DNA of 64,000 nucleotides from Emydura subglobosa (GCA_007922225.1 ML679954.1:22899003-22963002); one strand, 5' to 3'; counted from the first letter of the stretch, positions 25,701-37,261 are shown. A program made the numbers and translations. Notes: generated from the letters alone by a model not told the origin.

Positions 25701-26998
25701 AATGGTGTCATTATTGTTAACAAAATTTGGGATTGTTCTTCAAACTATATTTCTTAGTAAGCTTAGTAAGTTCTGGCTAAACAGTGGATACTTCTGCTAC
25801 AAGGAATTGGATACAGTTCTGCATGCAACTCTGTATTTATTCAATAACTGTATTTGGCCACACTGAAATCTTTTTGAATTCTGATGATGCTGTCGACACT
25901 TTTCTGACTGGTGCTGTGGGATTTCCCCATTTTGAGTTATGGGCTTTTCACATTTGCTATATGTAAGAGGATGGACACCTACGTCAACTAGACATTCTAA
26001 ATCAGTTCCAACATTTGGTCTCAGGAAGTATGCTGTTATCCTTCTCTGCAACATTTTGGCAGGGTGCTTTTGCCTAACGGTTAATTTTACAGTGAAATTT
26101 TTCAAGGTACTCAGCTCTTTTTAGTAGCAGAAGCATGTACATTTAGTCTTGTTTCATTTTTTGCAGTCATGTGAATTTCTGGCCAATTCAGCTAGATCTT
26201 TTTAAGCCACAATCAGCCTAGCAAAAGGGGATAGTCACTCTTCACCACAACCAATGTCAATCAACATTAGCTGCTTGTCCCCAGTCCCCATTTTAGTCAC
26301 AAGTTGCATAAGAAAAAGTACAGTATGGTTTGCACAGACTTTAGGGTAAGATAAGTGAAATTTACAATGTGTCTGAACCAAGTGCAACACCTCTCTTTGC
26401 TGCACCCAAAGTGGTTGTCCTTTCAATAATGGAGTCATGAGAACCTATGCAATGGCTCTGCCACAGCCCTGATCTACTCCCATTGATATCTATGGCAAAT
26501 GTCCCACTGACTTCAGTGGTGCAAGCCCTTGAGGAAGCTATACAAAGTTTGGAGTTACTGTCTGTGTTTTTCTAGTCCTGTTGCAGGGAATTCTTGCCAC
26601 GCCTTATTGAAGTTTATCTTTCCCTTGTTTAATGCCTCAGTAGGTAGACCAACACCAGCCTGTCAGGAAAGGTATAATTTTACATGGTATCAGATTCACA
26701 ATGTTCAGAGAGCTTATATAAATCTGCCACAAACTGTGAGACCACAGAGTTGAAATACCTTCGTATCTGAATATAACCAAAGTATTTGCACAAGCTCTGC
26801 AGGTTTTAATTCCCAGTGTAGTTGCATCAACTGATGTAATAGGGTGACAATGTTTCTGACCTGTGTTATATTTAGGAGCGTGGTACCATATGGTCCTTCA
26901 CTGGGGCATTTGTTGCTATCGAGGCTTCAATCATCACTCAGTTAACTTCATTTAAAAACTTCATTTACGCTATCATAAAAATGGAGAAAATCAGTGGT
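25701..26998. other. No gene seen
   Basis: A weak foldback-like core ('cattgatatctatgg...ccactgacttcagtgg') lies at about 26479-26518. Otherwise unassigned. Confidence 0.45.
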
Positions 26999-27310
26999 GA
27001 ATAGAGCTGGTCAAAAATTATCTGACAACCATTATCTCATCAGAACATACTGATTCAACAGAATCTAAACATTTTGCAGGAATGTGATAATTCTATGGCA
27101 ATTCTGATGGAAGCCAGGCAGCTGCCAACTTGTCCACCTCCCTGGGCAATGTGATTCCTTAGTCCCTTGGGCATCTGGACTCCTGGAATAGCTGCCTTCC
27201 CCAACTCCCAAGGCAGCCAGCCTGGCTGCCAGCTATTCTGGGAGTCAAGTAGGCAGCTTTGACTTTCAAAATGTCAAATTATTTCATTTAAAACATCATT
27301 CAGGAGACAC
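26999..27310 (+). mobile_element. 'gagctggtcaaaa' foldback DNA element
   Basis: It starts with a 'gagctggtcaaaaatt' terminus and contains 'ctgattcaacagaat' and a G/C-richer middle with 'cagccagcctggctgcc', an internal palindrome near 27202-27230. It then returns to 'ttcaaaatgtcaaatt'. The AT-rich stretch to about 27510 ('ggaaattttcaaaac') may belong to it. This fits a non-autonomous inverted-repeat DNA transposon common in reptile genomes. Confidence 0.5.
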
Positions 27311-28149
27311 TTTGAACAAGAAAATAAGATGTTTCACTTTACTAATTACAGTATCAGCTGTTTTAATTAAATAACATCAAAATAAAATACAAAATTATTG
27401 TACATTAAAATACAATAAAAAATGTAAAAGATAAACAATTGTAAACATTAAATTAAATTAAAAATGTTAATCAAAATATTTCATTTGGAAATTTTCAAAA
27501 CAAAATAGAATTATGCCCCCCAAAAAAATGCTTTGCTGTGTTCTGAGATTTACAGTGCAATAAGTGTTGTTTCTTCTGAAACAACATGTACATTATAAGG
27601 CAATAATGACTCTGACTGTGACCAGTAGAAGCGGCAACAGCTGTACTGGGAAATGAAGGGATAAAATAGGGCTCATTTGGGGCACTCCTTCGATCCCAAA
27701 CTGTGAAGGTGAGACAGCCCTCTGCTATGAGGAAACTAGGATCCAAGTAGTGCCACCCCTCCCCACGTGTATCCTTGTGGAAAAACTGCAAAGAGGAAGG
27801 TGCCAGAGACTCCGGTGATGGGAGCAGTTGCAGAAGCAGGGCCCTTTGGACATTCAGAGAACTTTCTTCAGGTCTGACTGGAATTTCTATGCCTGTGCCA
27901 AAATTCTGTTTGCTCCAGCTCTCTCTCCCCCCCTCCTTCCCAGTCTCTTCATTTCAGCTTAACCCCCACATCTGCTCTTCTTACTGATTTCTCCCCTGCC
28001 CTGCTCTACCCTCACCCACCTTTTTCCTTTCAATGTCCCCTCTCCCTTTACTTTTAGCTTTTCCCCCTCTTAACTAAAAAAAATTGTGGAACTGGCATGA
28101 CGTTTGCTATCATCACATTGTTAACTCGGCTTATGTATTAGATCCTTTC
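27311..28149. other. No gene seen
   Basis: Very AT-rich to about 27510, then C/T-rich near 27900-28070. No gene or named repeat. Confidence 0.45.
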
Positions 28150-28285
28150 CCCACCCTGTGTCTGTCCTGTCTACTTAGACTGTAAGCTCTTTGGAGCAGA
28201 GACTGTCTGCTCCTGTTGGTAAATTGTCTAGCACAATGGGTCTGCACTCTTGGTTGGTGCTTAGCACCACTGAAATAAACATAAT
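28150..28285 (+). mobile_element. L2/MIR-type LINE 3' tail
   Basis: 'gactgtaagctctttggagcag' style text, followed by 'tgtctagcacaatggg' and 'ggtgcttagcaccac', matches the conserved L2-family 3' end also seen reversed at 44110-44240. Confidence 0.7.
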
Positions 28286-28368
28286 TAGTCAGAACGTGAA
28301 TTATTACTTTTTGCGAGGTTCTAAAATTGACTCTTTAATATAATTAAATAGAAGTAGTTTTTAAAAAT

Positions 28369-28479
28369 CTTCTGCCATAGAGTAGAGTAATTTAAAAGTT
28401 GTTTTTACAGTATTTAGTCACCCAAATGTGCCTAATCAGTGTAAAGACAACTTTTAAATTACTCTATGTTATGGCAGAG
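28369..28479. repeat. Long near-perfect hairpin
   Basis: The arms at 28369-28408 and 28441-28479 are inverted copies about 39-40 nt long. They differ at about four positions plus a one-base bulge and include 20 consecutive matching pairs. The loop is 32 nt. The size and pairing resemble a MITE-derived hairpin; if transcribed it could fold like a microRNA precursor. No promoter was identified. Confidence 0.8.
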
Positions 28480-28497
28480 GTCAAGATTGTATTTTGG

Positions 28498-28682
28498 TCA
28501 AGATTTTCAAAAATGATTAGTGATTTTAGGTGCCTGCCTTTTTGGGTGTCTAATGTGAGCCACTTTAAGGAAACCTGATTTTAGAGTGCGGAAAATCAGG
28601 TCCCTTTAATGTGTCTCAAGTTGGGCATCCAAAAATGGAGGTACCCAAAATCACTAGTCACTCCTGAAAATTGTCTTTAAGT
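28498..28682. mobile_element. Foldback (MITE-like) element
   Basis: Left arm: 'tcaagattttcaaaaatg', 'tagtgattttaggtgcct', 'tttttgggtgtc'. Right arm: 'gggcatccaaaaatgg', 'acccaaaatcactagt', 'gaaaattgtctttaag'. The arms are inverted partners along most of their length. The centre has 'cctgattttagagtgcgg', a second internal unit. Confidence 0.7.
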
Positions 28683-29244
28683 TTTTTTGTCCTTGACACT
28701 GCTATTTTTAAGAAAGATATACAAAACAGAAAAAAAAAGAGCAATATGGTAACAATAATTTTACTGACAACTACAAACGGAAGAGGATTTGTCCTGGATT
28801 CACCCTGCTGTGTAGATTTCTGTATGATGTGTAACTGAGATTTCCTTATGTTCGTAGACCCTGCAATATCCAGTCACAACAGAGTGAGTTAAGGACAGTG
28901 TCTCCTCCTTAGCTTTGAATCTTTTTCCTTGAGGACAGAAGGCAGAAACTGTTAAACATTGTCTGTTGTGGTTCAGTTAAAGTGACATGTTTATGCCTTT
29001 TATAGTTCAGGTTATCTGAACATGAAGTGGAAATCTCTAATTTTAGGAGTTCTTAATTTAATCTGATTACAAAAATTCCATCTTGGGTGAAACTTTACAC
29101 CCAAGACTTTATCCAATTTTTTGTGGATGTTGTCTATAGTTTTCAGTTTTGAAATTATATCTGAACAGCTCTGTTTAAAAAGACATATGTGGCAAACGGA
29201 TCAAGGCCAGGAACAGTTAGTTCATAGACACAAATGACTGTGGA

Positions 29245-29308
29245 CTAATCCAACATACACTGAAATCAATGGAAAGACTCTCATTAACATCAGTGGGTGT
29301 TGGATTAG
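29245..29308. mobile_element. Short foldback element
   Basis: Arms beginning 'ctaatccaaca' and ending 'tgttggattag' flank a core with 'gaaatcaatgg'. About 17 of 22 arm positions pair. Confidence 0.65.
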
Positions 29309-29419
29309 GCTCAATAAAGATATCAACAAATATTTTACCCAGGATAAATTACAAGAGCTATAGTCATTGGGTTTCATTGTATACTATATAATTTTATAAT
29401 ATACAAATTGATCTCAAGC

Positions 29420-29580
29420 TGGGGTCTGAAAGAAACTTCCTTTAGCAAACTATACATTGAGGTTGATCATAAGGGAGGATTATACCTTCCAAGGATGAGA
29501 TTGGCATCTGATATTACAAAAAGAAGATACTTGACTAGATGGATCATTGATCTATCCCAGATTAATAATTCTTATATAGC
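29420..29580 (+). mobile_element. CR1-like LINE 3' tail
   Basis: 'ggcatctgatatta', then 'gatacttgactagatggatcattgatc' in split form, and a final 'aattctta' match the CR1 subfamily tail that reads '...tactgggctagatggacc...tctgacccagtatgg'. The copy is diverged. The same tail type is seen reversed at 34345. Confidence 0.6.
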
Positions 29581-30714
29581 TCCATGTCATTCCATAGCTA
29601 AAATTGCAAACATGTTACCACAGTAAACTAGATTGTTGTCCGTCATCCCAAACCCCCAGAGAATGTTCTTTGAGTCCAAACTGACATGTGGTATGAGGAG
29701 CCAGAGGAGAAAGTGTTGCTGGAGAAGCTGTAGGAAGATAGGCTATGTGAAACCCTCTTTGGGGGACTGACCATTGACTCAGTGTTTGAATCAAATATTC
29801 TGGTTCCTCTCACATAAGATTTTAGCCAAAATATTCATCATTCAGATTGGAAATTAAGGTACATTTTTTAAATTAATGTGGGAAACAATGTAAACAAGGA
29901 TTTAGGATACCTTGAAATTACTATAAGACTAACCTTGTATCCAGTTTAGTGAGGCATGAGCTCATTCCCAGTCTCAAAACTAGTTCAGTTATAAACTCTG
30001 CAGCTTTAGCGATTGGCTAAAATCAAACTCCAAGCTATCTTTGTAGAAGTGAACTGACTAGGTGTTCGTAGGCAATAGGCAAAGGATACTGGCAGTTAGT
30101 TGTAATTGGACTTAATTGAACAGAGTGGTTTTAATTGCTACCAAAAGAATAAAATATGGAAGCCTGAGTCATTGTTGTACTGCAGTCCCTTTATGCCAGT
30201 TACTTAGGCACAATAGGGCTGGAAAAGCCTGCTGATCCAATCAATCAGGAGTTCCTTTAGCATATTAGCATCTATGGCAACCCCACTCAGCACCTGGCAC
30301 ATAGGGCATGTAGGGGGCAACACTGGGGACAGAGGTTATCGCAGGAGCACCACTGCACTGTTCACAGCTGCTGCAAAGACACCTTGGGGTCATTGGCAAA
30401 CAGATGTAAGTTAGGGCAGCCCAGTGTTGAATCTTGTGCTCGAGAGTTTTCTGCTTGTAGTAGCTTATTTTGCTTTCTTCTTAAGCTCTATGCTGCTAAG
30501 ACCTTTGTAATGGTTCTTGTTACTTTTTTGGCTGAATCAGGCCATCCACCCACAGCCACCGATATTTTTTTATATTTGGAGCATTTCTGATGCTGTTGGG
30601 AGCATATTTTGCATTTAGTCTGGGAAGTAAAGCTAAGTGTATATTAGGTGAAGCTGTGTCTCTTTGTTTGCTATAGGAACTTTGTTCTGAGGTAGCATCC
30701 TCTGGAAAAATGAG
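29581..30714. other. No gene seen
   Basis: Unassigned sequence with no recognised element. Confidence 0.5.
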
Positions 30715-30900
30715 TGGGTATTGGTAGCCAGGCTTAGTTCTAATCCTAGCATGGGCACAGACTTGCTGTGTGAATTTGGGTGTGTTTCGTCTCTGCCTCA
30801 GTTTCCCCATCTGTAAAATACAGTTAAGAACACTCATCTGTTTCAAAAGCATAGTAAGGTCAATTAATTTAGTGCTGTCTTCGAAACACAGCAAACACTA
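30715..30900 (+). mobile_element. MIR SINE
   Basis: 'cttgctgtgtgaatttggg' followed by 'gcctcagtttccccatctgt' and 'aaaatacag' is the diagnostic MIR core. The 5' and 3' parts are worn. Confidence 0.88.
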
Positions 30901-31749
30901 AACTAAGTACTAGGAATTGTTATAAGATTGGAATTTGAGAAATTTGGACGTGCCGAATATGTCGTCTTGAGAAGTAAGCACTGTTCTAGAGCAATGCAGG
31001 AGCACATCTATTGCTCTTGATGTCAGACACAAAGCTTATCATTTTCAAAGCAGGAAACTGCTGTAGTATTTGAGCATACTGCTCCAAAAGATCACTGTCA
31101 TACAGTAATGAGACAATTTGCTAAGTAATCGCGCTCTCCCTTTCCCTCTCTCTCGCTCTCTTTCTCTCTCTCTTGTGTGTCACTAAGAAGGATTGACATT
31201 AGTCATGCCTTCAGTAAATGTAACGGATTGTGTGTATTGTTTGGTTATTTACTGAGTGCTATGTGAGTTCCAGAAATTTTGAAATAGGATTGCCCTCTTC
31301 TGTGGAGATAGGAAGGCATTGTGCATGAGCAGTTACACTCCTGAAATCAGTCTTAGGGAGGCAAGGAATGGAATCATGAATGATTTGGAGCCGGGTAGGT
31401 ACTACACCGCCATTTCCCTATCCCTCAAAATCAGTGTCCTGCTGGTGCAAAATCTGACTATGACATGGAGCTGCAGCTGGCTCAGTATTGTGGCATGAGA
31501 CAGGCCCCATAGCTAGACCTAAGTAAAGTTTTCCTTTTAGAATTACAATTTAGAAAGAAATCAAAGGCCAACATCATTGGGAGGTTCAAATGTTTCTCTC
31601 TGTAAACAATATACACACAGCAGTAAACCTGATTTCATAAATATTTAGAAATCTGTGTAAATTGAGAAGAAAATGGTTAGAGGTCATTCATTTTGTGGTA
31701 AGAAAAGGGCACATAAATTATTTGTATACTTTGCAAAATGATCCTTCAG
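30901..31749. repeat. Unassigned, with pyrimidine-rich simple repeat
   Basis: A TC-rich low-complexity tract lies at about 31131-31174. The remainder has no recognised element. Confidence 0.6.
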
Positions 31750-32350
31750 TTAACAAGCTTTCCTCGAAAGCAATAGAAACAAATGCATCTGCCGTCTAGT
31801 GTATGAAGTTCTAATATGCTTTTTGTATGGTCTCTTGTTTTCATTGAAGAGGGATTGCTGGAGCTGAGAGGGAATAATGAATATTATTACAGACAGGGTC
31901 TTGAACAAACACAAAACAACCAAAAATAAAGTCCTTATGTGTGCCCTTAATACATGAGGTCTGTCTATTACTTCTACCACAGTTGAATGAGCATACATGA
32001 GAGCCATTTATAATGCATATTGCTGTGACTGCTCTGATTGTAAACTTTGCTGATGGGTTAATTGGATGGTGTCAAGGAATGCAATCCTGGTCACATAAAA
32101 AGAATGATGAGATGATGGTAGTAGTCAGTACTTGATTACTAGAAATCTTTCCTTTTAAAATCCAATCAGAAATGTCTCATTTTAATGGCAGTAATTCTAC
32201 AGCAGTTCAATAGCAAACAAGAAGAAACAATTTAATGTGTGACAGTTATGAGGTAATGTGCTTTATGCTAACTGAGCTTCTCTTAACCCCATGACAGGAT
32301 TTCAAGATTCCTGATTCTTTTGTAACTGTCTGTGTCAGAGTGGCAGGAGT
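31750..32350. promoter_or_regulatory. Candidate conserved non-coding element
   Basis: This stretch carries no recognised repeat. It has many AT-rich homeobox-like words (for example 'gggttaattgg' near 32056), an 'aataatgaatattatta' imperfect palindrome at about 31873-31889, and balanced composition without simple repeats. That is the look of developmental-gene desert elements, but the sequence alone cannot prove conservation. Confidence 0.2.
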
Positions 32351-32679
32351 AGTCAATTGGTTATGTTATTAGAGAACTTCATTGCTCATCTAGTTCCACC
32401 CTGCACACACCTTTTTCCACTCCTACCATATAAATCACACTCTATACTTACAATGTCTGTGAAGAAAAAAAAATCAACTTAAGGTAGGTCCCTCAGCTGA
32501 TTGTACTGTTACCCCTAGACCAGAAGTACATTTGTTGAAATCCCCAAGATTTATGCATGAGCACAGAATTGCTAACAGCATGGTACATGGTAATGCATTG
32601 TTACAGGTCTCACTCTCCCAATGGGATGTGAATTGAGCTGTCTGAATTCCCCACACCCCCTGGGAAAACTTCAACTTTT

Positions 32680-33140
32680 CAGTGAAAAATTGAAAACCAA
32701 AATTTATTTGAAAATGCCAGTGCAGTGCCTCATGAGAATTGAAGTTCATTTATCTCATGATCCTGTTCTCCTTTATGGGCCGGATACCCTAACCAGACAA
32801 CATCTCTCATGATGCACCATGGTCTCCCTTAATGCTGAGTTACTGTGGTACGTAATGGGAGATGTATTATTGCTGGGGAACTCAACCAATAGAGGAGACT
32901 GGGGTCATGAGGCACTTGAACTACAGGTCCCAAAAGATACCCTGGTAGCATTTCTAAATCAGAATGTTTTGATTTGGGGCCAAAACATTTTGGTTTACAT
33001 GTGTTCAGTTTTTCAATGAAAAATAAAAAATTTTCTGTAGAAAGCAGACACTTTTTGTGAAAAATTTCGTTGAGTTGAACAGCCAATATTGTTTTTGTTG
33101 AACCACAGTTTTGAAGGAACACTTTCAACCAACCTTTAAA
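32680..33140. mobile_element. Foldback DNA element of the 'ttgaaaattttc' type
   Basis: The left side has 'tcagtgaaaaattgaaaacc' and 'aaatttatttgaaaatg'; the right side has 'caatgaaaaataaaaaattttc', 'gtgaaaaatttcg' and 'ttcaaccaacc'. These are inverted-style partners around a GC-richer centre containing 'ctcatgatgcaccatgg' and 'aactacaggtccc'. It resembles the family at 205-295 and 26999. Open frames across it are not considered genes. Confidence 0.5.
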
Positions 33141-33349
33141 TGTAAAGCTGAAGTATCTAGCGCCAATCAAGATGCAAACTAAAGTTTCCCTGGCACCCTT
33201 CTATAAGATTAGGCTATGACCCTAATTATTTTGTTTTTGTTTGCTTTTCTCTTCCTTTTTAAATTAGGTGCATAAAAAGCTTTGAAATGAAAAGCATTAT
33301 ATACACTAAGTACTAATTTATCATTACTAATTTATCATTACTTACTTAC

Positions 33350-33490
33350 ATTTATCATCACTTTTATTTCTATTTATTATTTTTGTTGTGCTAGGGATCA
33401 AGGCCTCATTGTTCTAGACACAGTGTGCCTACATAAATCAAAGTCTCTGACCCAGAGAGCTCACAAAATATTTTAAAACGTTTTGAACAA
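33350..33490 (-). mobile_element. L2-type LINE 3' tail fragment
   Basis: 'ttgtgctagggatcaaggcc', followed by 'cattgttctagacacagtg' and 'tgacccagagagctcaca', matches the reversed L2 3' end ('ggaccaggacccc...tgtgctaggcgctgtac...agagctta'). Confidence 0.5.
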
Positions 33491-33565
33491 AATAAGGCAA
33501 TTGATAAAAAGACTGTAGTTGTATCAGAAGCTCCTGTCACTGCTGCCATTTTGAATAAAGACTGG

Positions 33566-33735
33566 AAAAGGGTCAAGATTTTCAAAATATGTCAGGATCA
33601 GATTTCTAAGTGCTCTGCACCACAAATAGGACCATATTTTCAAAAGAGCTCAGCCCTCATTTAGGTACCGAAATAAGTGTCTAGATTTTCAGAAGAGCTC
33701 AAAACCCAATAGGCTGAGCTCATCTGAAAATCTGA
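33566..33735. mobile_element. One or two foldback elements
   Basis: 'gtcaagattttcaaaa' and 'ccatattttcaaaagagctcag' on the left face 'gagctcatctgaaaatctgac' on the right. 'gctcagccc' and 'ggctgagctc' pair across the centre. Confidence 0.5.
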
Positions 33736-34344
33736 CTCTAAATAATCCTTGAAGCATCCTGCATAACCCAGAGCATTGCATCACAAGAAATATTGGACCT
33801 GAATGATGCTTGTACTGTTCTTTGCTTTCAAGAATGCAGTCTATATTAAATCTCATCTGCCTCTGGCTAGGCCTATGCCTGTTTAGCTTCTTGTCTGTTC
33901 TTCTATCTTTGTACCTTATTGGATGTAGATGAGTATTTCCATTCCCCTTCCATTCAAGATACCATAGTATCTTTTGTTAGCTGACTCTTGGGATTTTTTT
34001 GGTGAATTAGGTTCTTGAAAGCAACAGCTCAGGTAAAAAATAGCAGGTGGCACATGTCAAATTAAAAGTAACATTAGAGATGGAGGGCAAAACTTAAATC
34101 CTCAGACCCAAAATCACCCTGTGGGGGTGGTTTTAGGTTTAGATTGAATTTTAGTTCTGAGGCATACAATTCAAATGGCTGTGTACAGAACAGCCAAAAT
34201 TTTCTAGTTCAAATGGGGGGAAAGGAAGTACCGTAAAAATATTCCTGTTGGTACTTCATGAAGAGCTTATGGATGCATATCTGCCCAGACACCCTGCGCA
34301 CCCCCTGACAGGTCTGTAAAGTTGGTGGCTGCAGAGAGGAAGAA

Positions 34345-35265
34345 ATTGCCATGTTTTATTGCATCAGAGCAGTAGTCCATCTATTCCAGTATCCTATTTC
34401 CAACAGTAGCCAAAACCAGATGTTTCTGAGACAGTGCAAGAACCAAGTACTCTGCAAGAGGTATATGTGGGATAATCTGCCTTCCATATAAGTCTCATCA
34501 TAGATTGGTATAAGCACTGAAAGCACAAGATTTAATATTCTTTCAAAAATTGTCATTAATTATGATAATTCTGGATATTCTAAATATCCATGTAAGTATC
34601 CAATCCCTTTTAAAATCTTGTTAAGGTTGTGGCTTCAATTTCATGTGGCAATGAGTTCCATATCTTAATTGTATGCTGTGTGAAAACATATTCCCTTTTA
34701 ACATTTTGAATTTCCCACCTTTTAATTTACCTGAAATCCCCAAGATGTCCCCTTGTTCTTATGCTGAGACAGAGAGAAGAACAGTACCTTATCTCTACTA
34801 TTTTTTATATACTTTTATTGTGTCCTCTCTCCTTCATCTCTCTTCTAAGGTAAACAAACTAAATCTTTTCACACTCTTACTCTCTTTTCCTCTTCAGTTC
34901 TGAAATATACTTTCTGAGATGGTGTGACCAGGAACTGCACACAGTATTCAAGGTGAGGGCACTTCACTGATTTATATAAAAGCATCATAAAGTTTTTGGT
35001 ATTCCTCTCCATTCCATTCCTTATGTCTTATTTGCTTTTCTGATCACAGCTATACCTTCAGCAGAGGTTTTTGAGCTGTTGACAGTGGTGCTATGGTCCC
35101 TTTCTTGGGCTGATATAGGTAATATAGAACACTGTAAGGTATAAGAATAGTTTATTTTTTTTCCTCCAGTGTGTATTACTTTATCATTAAATTTCATTTG
35201 TCATCATGTTGTCCAATCGTCTAGCTTGTTTAGGCAGATACATTCAAGTCTTGATCACAGTTAAT
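34345..35265 (-). mobile_element. CR1-family LINE, 3' half
   Basis: Reading on -, the copy ends at the left with the CR1 tail ('cagagcagtagtccatct', 'ccagtatcctattt' on +). The region at 34620-34760 has the '...gagttccatatctta' and 'ccttgttcttatg' 3'-UTR words. Positions 34910-35260 carry 'gtgtgaccaggaactgcac' and 'taaatttcatttgtcatcatg' from the C-terminal RT/3' region. All frames are broken. The matching upstream part of a CR1 reappears at 37262. Confidence 0.75.
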
Positions 35266-35967
35266 CTCCCATTGCAAATAACTATGGGAGAAACCACATC
35301 AGATAATATGCACTGAGACAGCAATACAAGACACAGACATAGACGTCAAAATAAACAGCCCCTTTCAGGGTCTCAGTCAAAAACAGTGCTGAAAATAAGT
35401 CAGTTTCAATGTGGAGGGATTCCTCTGCAGAGAAGGCTGACCTTCTAGCTGGCAGGAAAGCATACATCATGTGGTTGCAAGAGAGACACAGACAACTGCA
35501 CCAAACATTCTTAGCATGCATGTTGTTGTAAGCATCAAAAGCAACATCTATGGCAGTACAGTGCTGAGACAAAGTGTTAGCTGTAGCCTCCTGGTCACTT
35601 AGGTAACTGCTTAATAGAGAAGATTACAGGCTTAATTGGAGGCAATTAACCTGTTATGGTGGAGATTTTTGAAATTTGGCCCAATGATTGGGCTAATAAG
35701 GCAATTAGCTCAATAAAGGAAGATATAGAATTGGCAGCAACAGGAAGTAAAGGGATAAGCTCAAAGAGAGCTGTAAGGCTTCTCCTGACACATGCCTGTG
35801 TTATGTTCTGTGATGCTGAAAATTTAAAGTTTAAAGAGACACATGAGAAAAAAAAATGGACTTTATATGTTGTGAGTAAGAAACCACACAAATGGGCCAG
35901 GCAGTACATCACACTGGGTAGCTGAGGGAGTGCCTAGTGACAAATATATATATTTGACAAAACACTG
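35266..35967. other. Unassigned DNA inside the split CR1
   Basis: There is no recognised repeat. An 89-codon frame at 35656-35925 (+) matches no family known to me. It lies directly upstream of the LINE endonuclease, so it could be that element's 5' part or a separate insertion. Confidence 0.35.
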
Positions 35968-36417
35968 GTGAAAAATATTGCTTTGAAACTCTGTGGTATA
36001 ATGGGACTTATCCTGGTTGAACTCAATCAGTTAACAGTAGTTTCTGTTTACAAACCATCAGGTGAATTGACTCCCCAGCCAGAAATACCATGTCTTGTCA
36101 TAGGTGACTTCTCCAGTGACAGCAACACCTGGGGATATCCTAATAATGACAACAATGGGGAAGAAATTGAGAAATGGGTAGCAACAAACCTGACCTTGAT
36201 CTATGACTTCAAGAACAAATGTACCATCCAAAGTGCACAATGGAGGAAAGGCTACATTCTCGACCTAGCCATTGTCATCACTGAAAATGCAGTAAACTTC
36301 AGAAGGGAGGTCATGGCCAGCCAACTGACCAACCAGAGTTTCCGAACTTGTGAAGATTCATTTATGCAGATGATGTTTGCATCACTACCCAGTCAGAAAC
36401 ATTTGAGGACATGCTAA
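35968..36417 (+). pseudogene. LINE apurinic-type endonuclease fragment (dead)
   Basis: The 149-codon frame contains an endonuclease-like segment. 'TVVSVYKPSGEL' corresponds to the 'vYkPP' strand. 'CLVIGDFSSDSNTWGY' matches the GDFN-type active-site motif, here with S for N, followed by the 'WGY' typical of some Jockey-superfamily LINEs. 'GEEIEKWV', 'CTIQSAQWRKGY' and 'LDLAIV' follow in family order. The expected C-terminal SDH motif is missing: the frame runs straight into a junction near 36330-36356, after which RT sequence continues in another frame. The start codon is arbitrary, because homology begins around residue 10. It is part of the element at 35968-37255. Confidence 0.75.
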
Positions 36418-37255
36418 CTAGTTCCTTGAGCATATTGGAAAAACCACACATATTCCTGAATGCCAATCCTAGCAAGATACAAGTGTGCACCTTCCTTCCT
36501 GGATCACCATCAGGCCAAGCAAAAACTCCAGATATCATAGGATGACAATCCTTGAGCACTATGAACATCTGGTGTACCTATAGGTCACATTAGACCAAAT
36601 ACTGATGTTCCAAGAGTAGACTCCGAGCAACGAGTCTTGCCTTGTGTTACTCAGCTGTGAAGTACTGTGCCCCAGTATGGGCATGCTCAAGCCGTGCACA
36701 CAGAATTGATACCGAACTTAAATCAGTCCTACAGGATCATCACAGAGACTTTGAAAAAGACTCCTACACTCTTGCTATATTGCCTCGCAGGTATGCACCA
36801 CATCAGTGAGATGGGAGGCCTTTAGTGAAAAAGAGAGAAAAAAGGTGCATAATCCAAGACATCTGCATGGAAACATTCCACCAGCAAGAGGCTGAAGTTC
36901 AGAAAGAGCTTTGCCTCTGAAAATCCCTTGCCTCCAAATATCACCGTGGAAGGCCACAGAATAACAAAATGCGGGAAATGCCAATGACTTTGGAGAAACT
37001 GGTTCCTTCAAAACGACTCCCTCCGTCACTGACCTTGAACAAAAATATTGATGTACTCTAAATCCAGTGACAGCTGGGGTGGCAAAGACTGGTGATAATA
37101 GGACCCAAGTGGAAGCTGAGGAATGACTCCAAATGTGAATGCAGAGATATAGGCAAACCCTTGAACACTGCCTGATGTAGTGTTCCTTGTCAACATCTTG
37201 CTCTCCCAAGGAGCTATTTGAGATTAGTGACAATATCATGTGGTTTTGGAGAAAT
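35968..37255 (+). mobile_element. Jockey-superfamily-like LINE with internal deletion
   Basis: An endonuclease (to about 36340) is joined to the second half of an RT. 'FIYADDVCITTQ' (catalytic YADD at 36363-36374) and 'NANPSKIQVCTFLPG' are read in a frame different from the endonuclease. Further on, 'VKYCAPVWACSSRAH' near 36660 matches the post-RT 'YaaPVWsrS' segment. Degenerate text continues to about 37250. RT motifs 0 to B are absent, so several hundred residues were lost. The motif set differs from the CR1 and L2 copies in this window and suits lineages better known from invertebrates and fishes. The exact clade is unresolved. Confidence 0.7.
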
Positions 37256-37261
37256 AAACTA

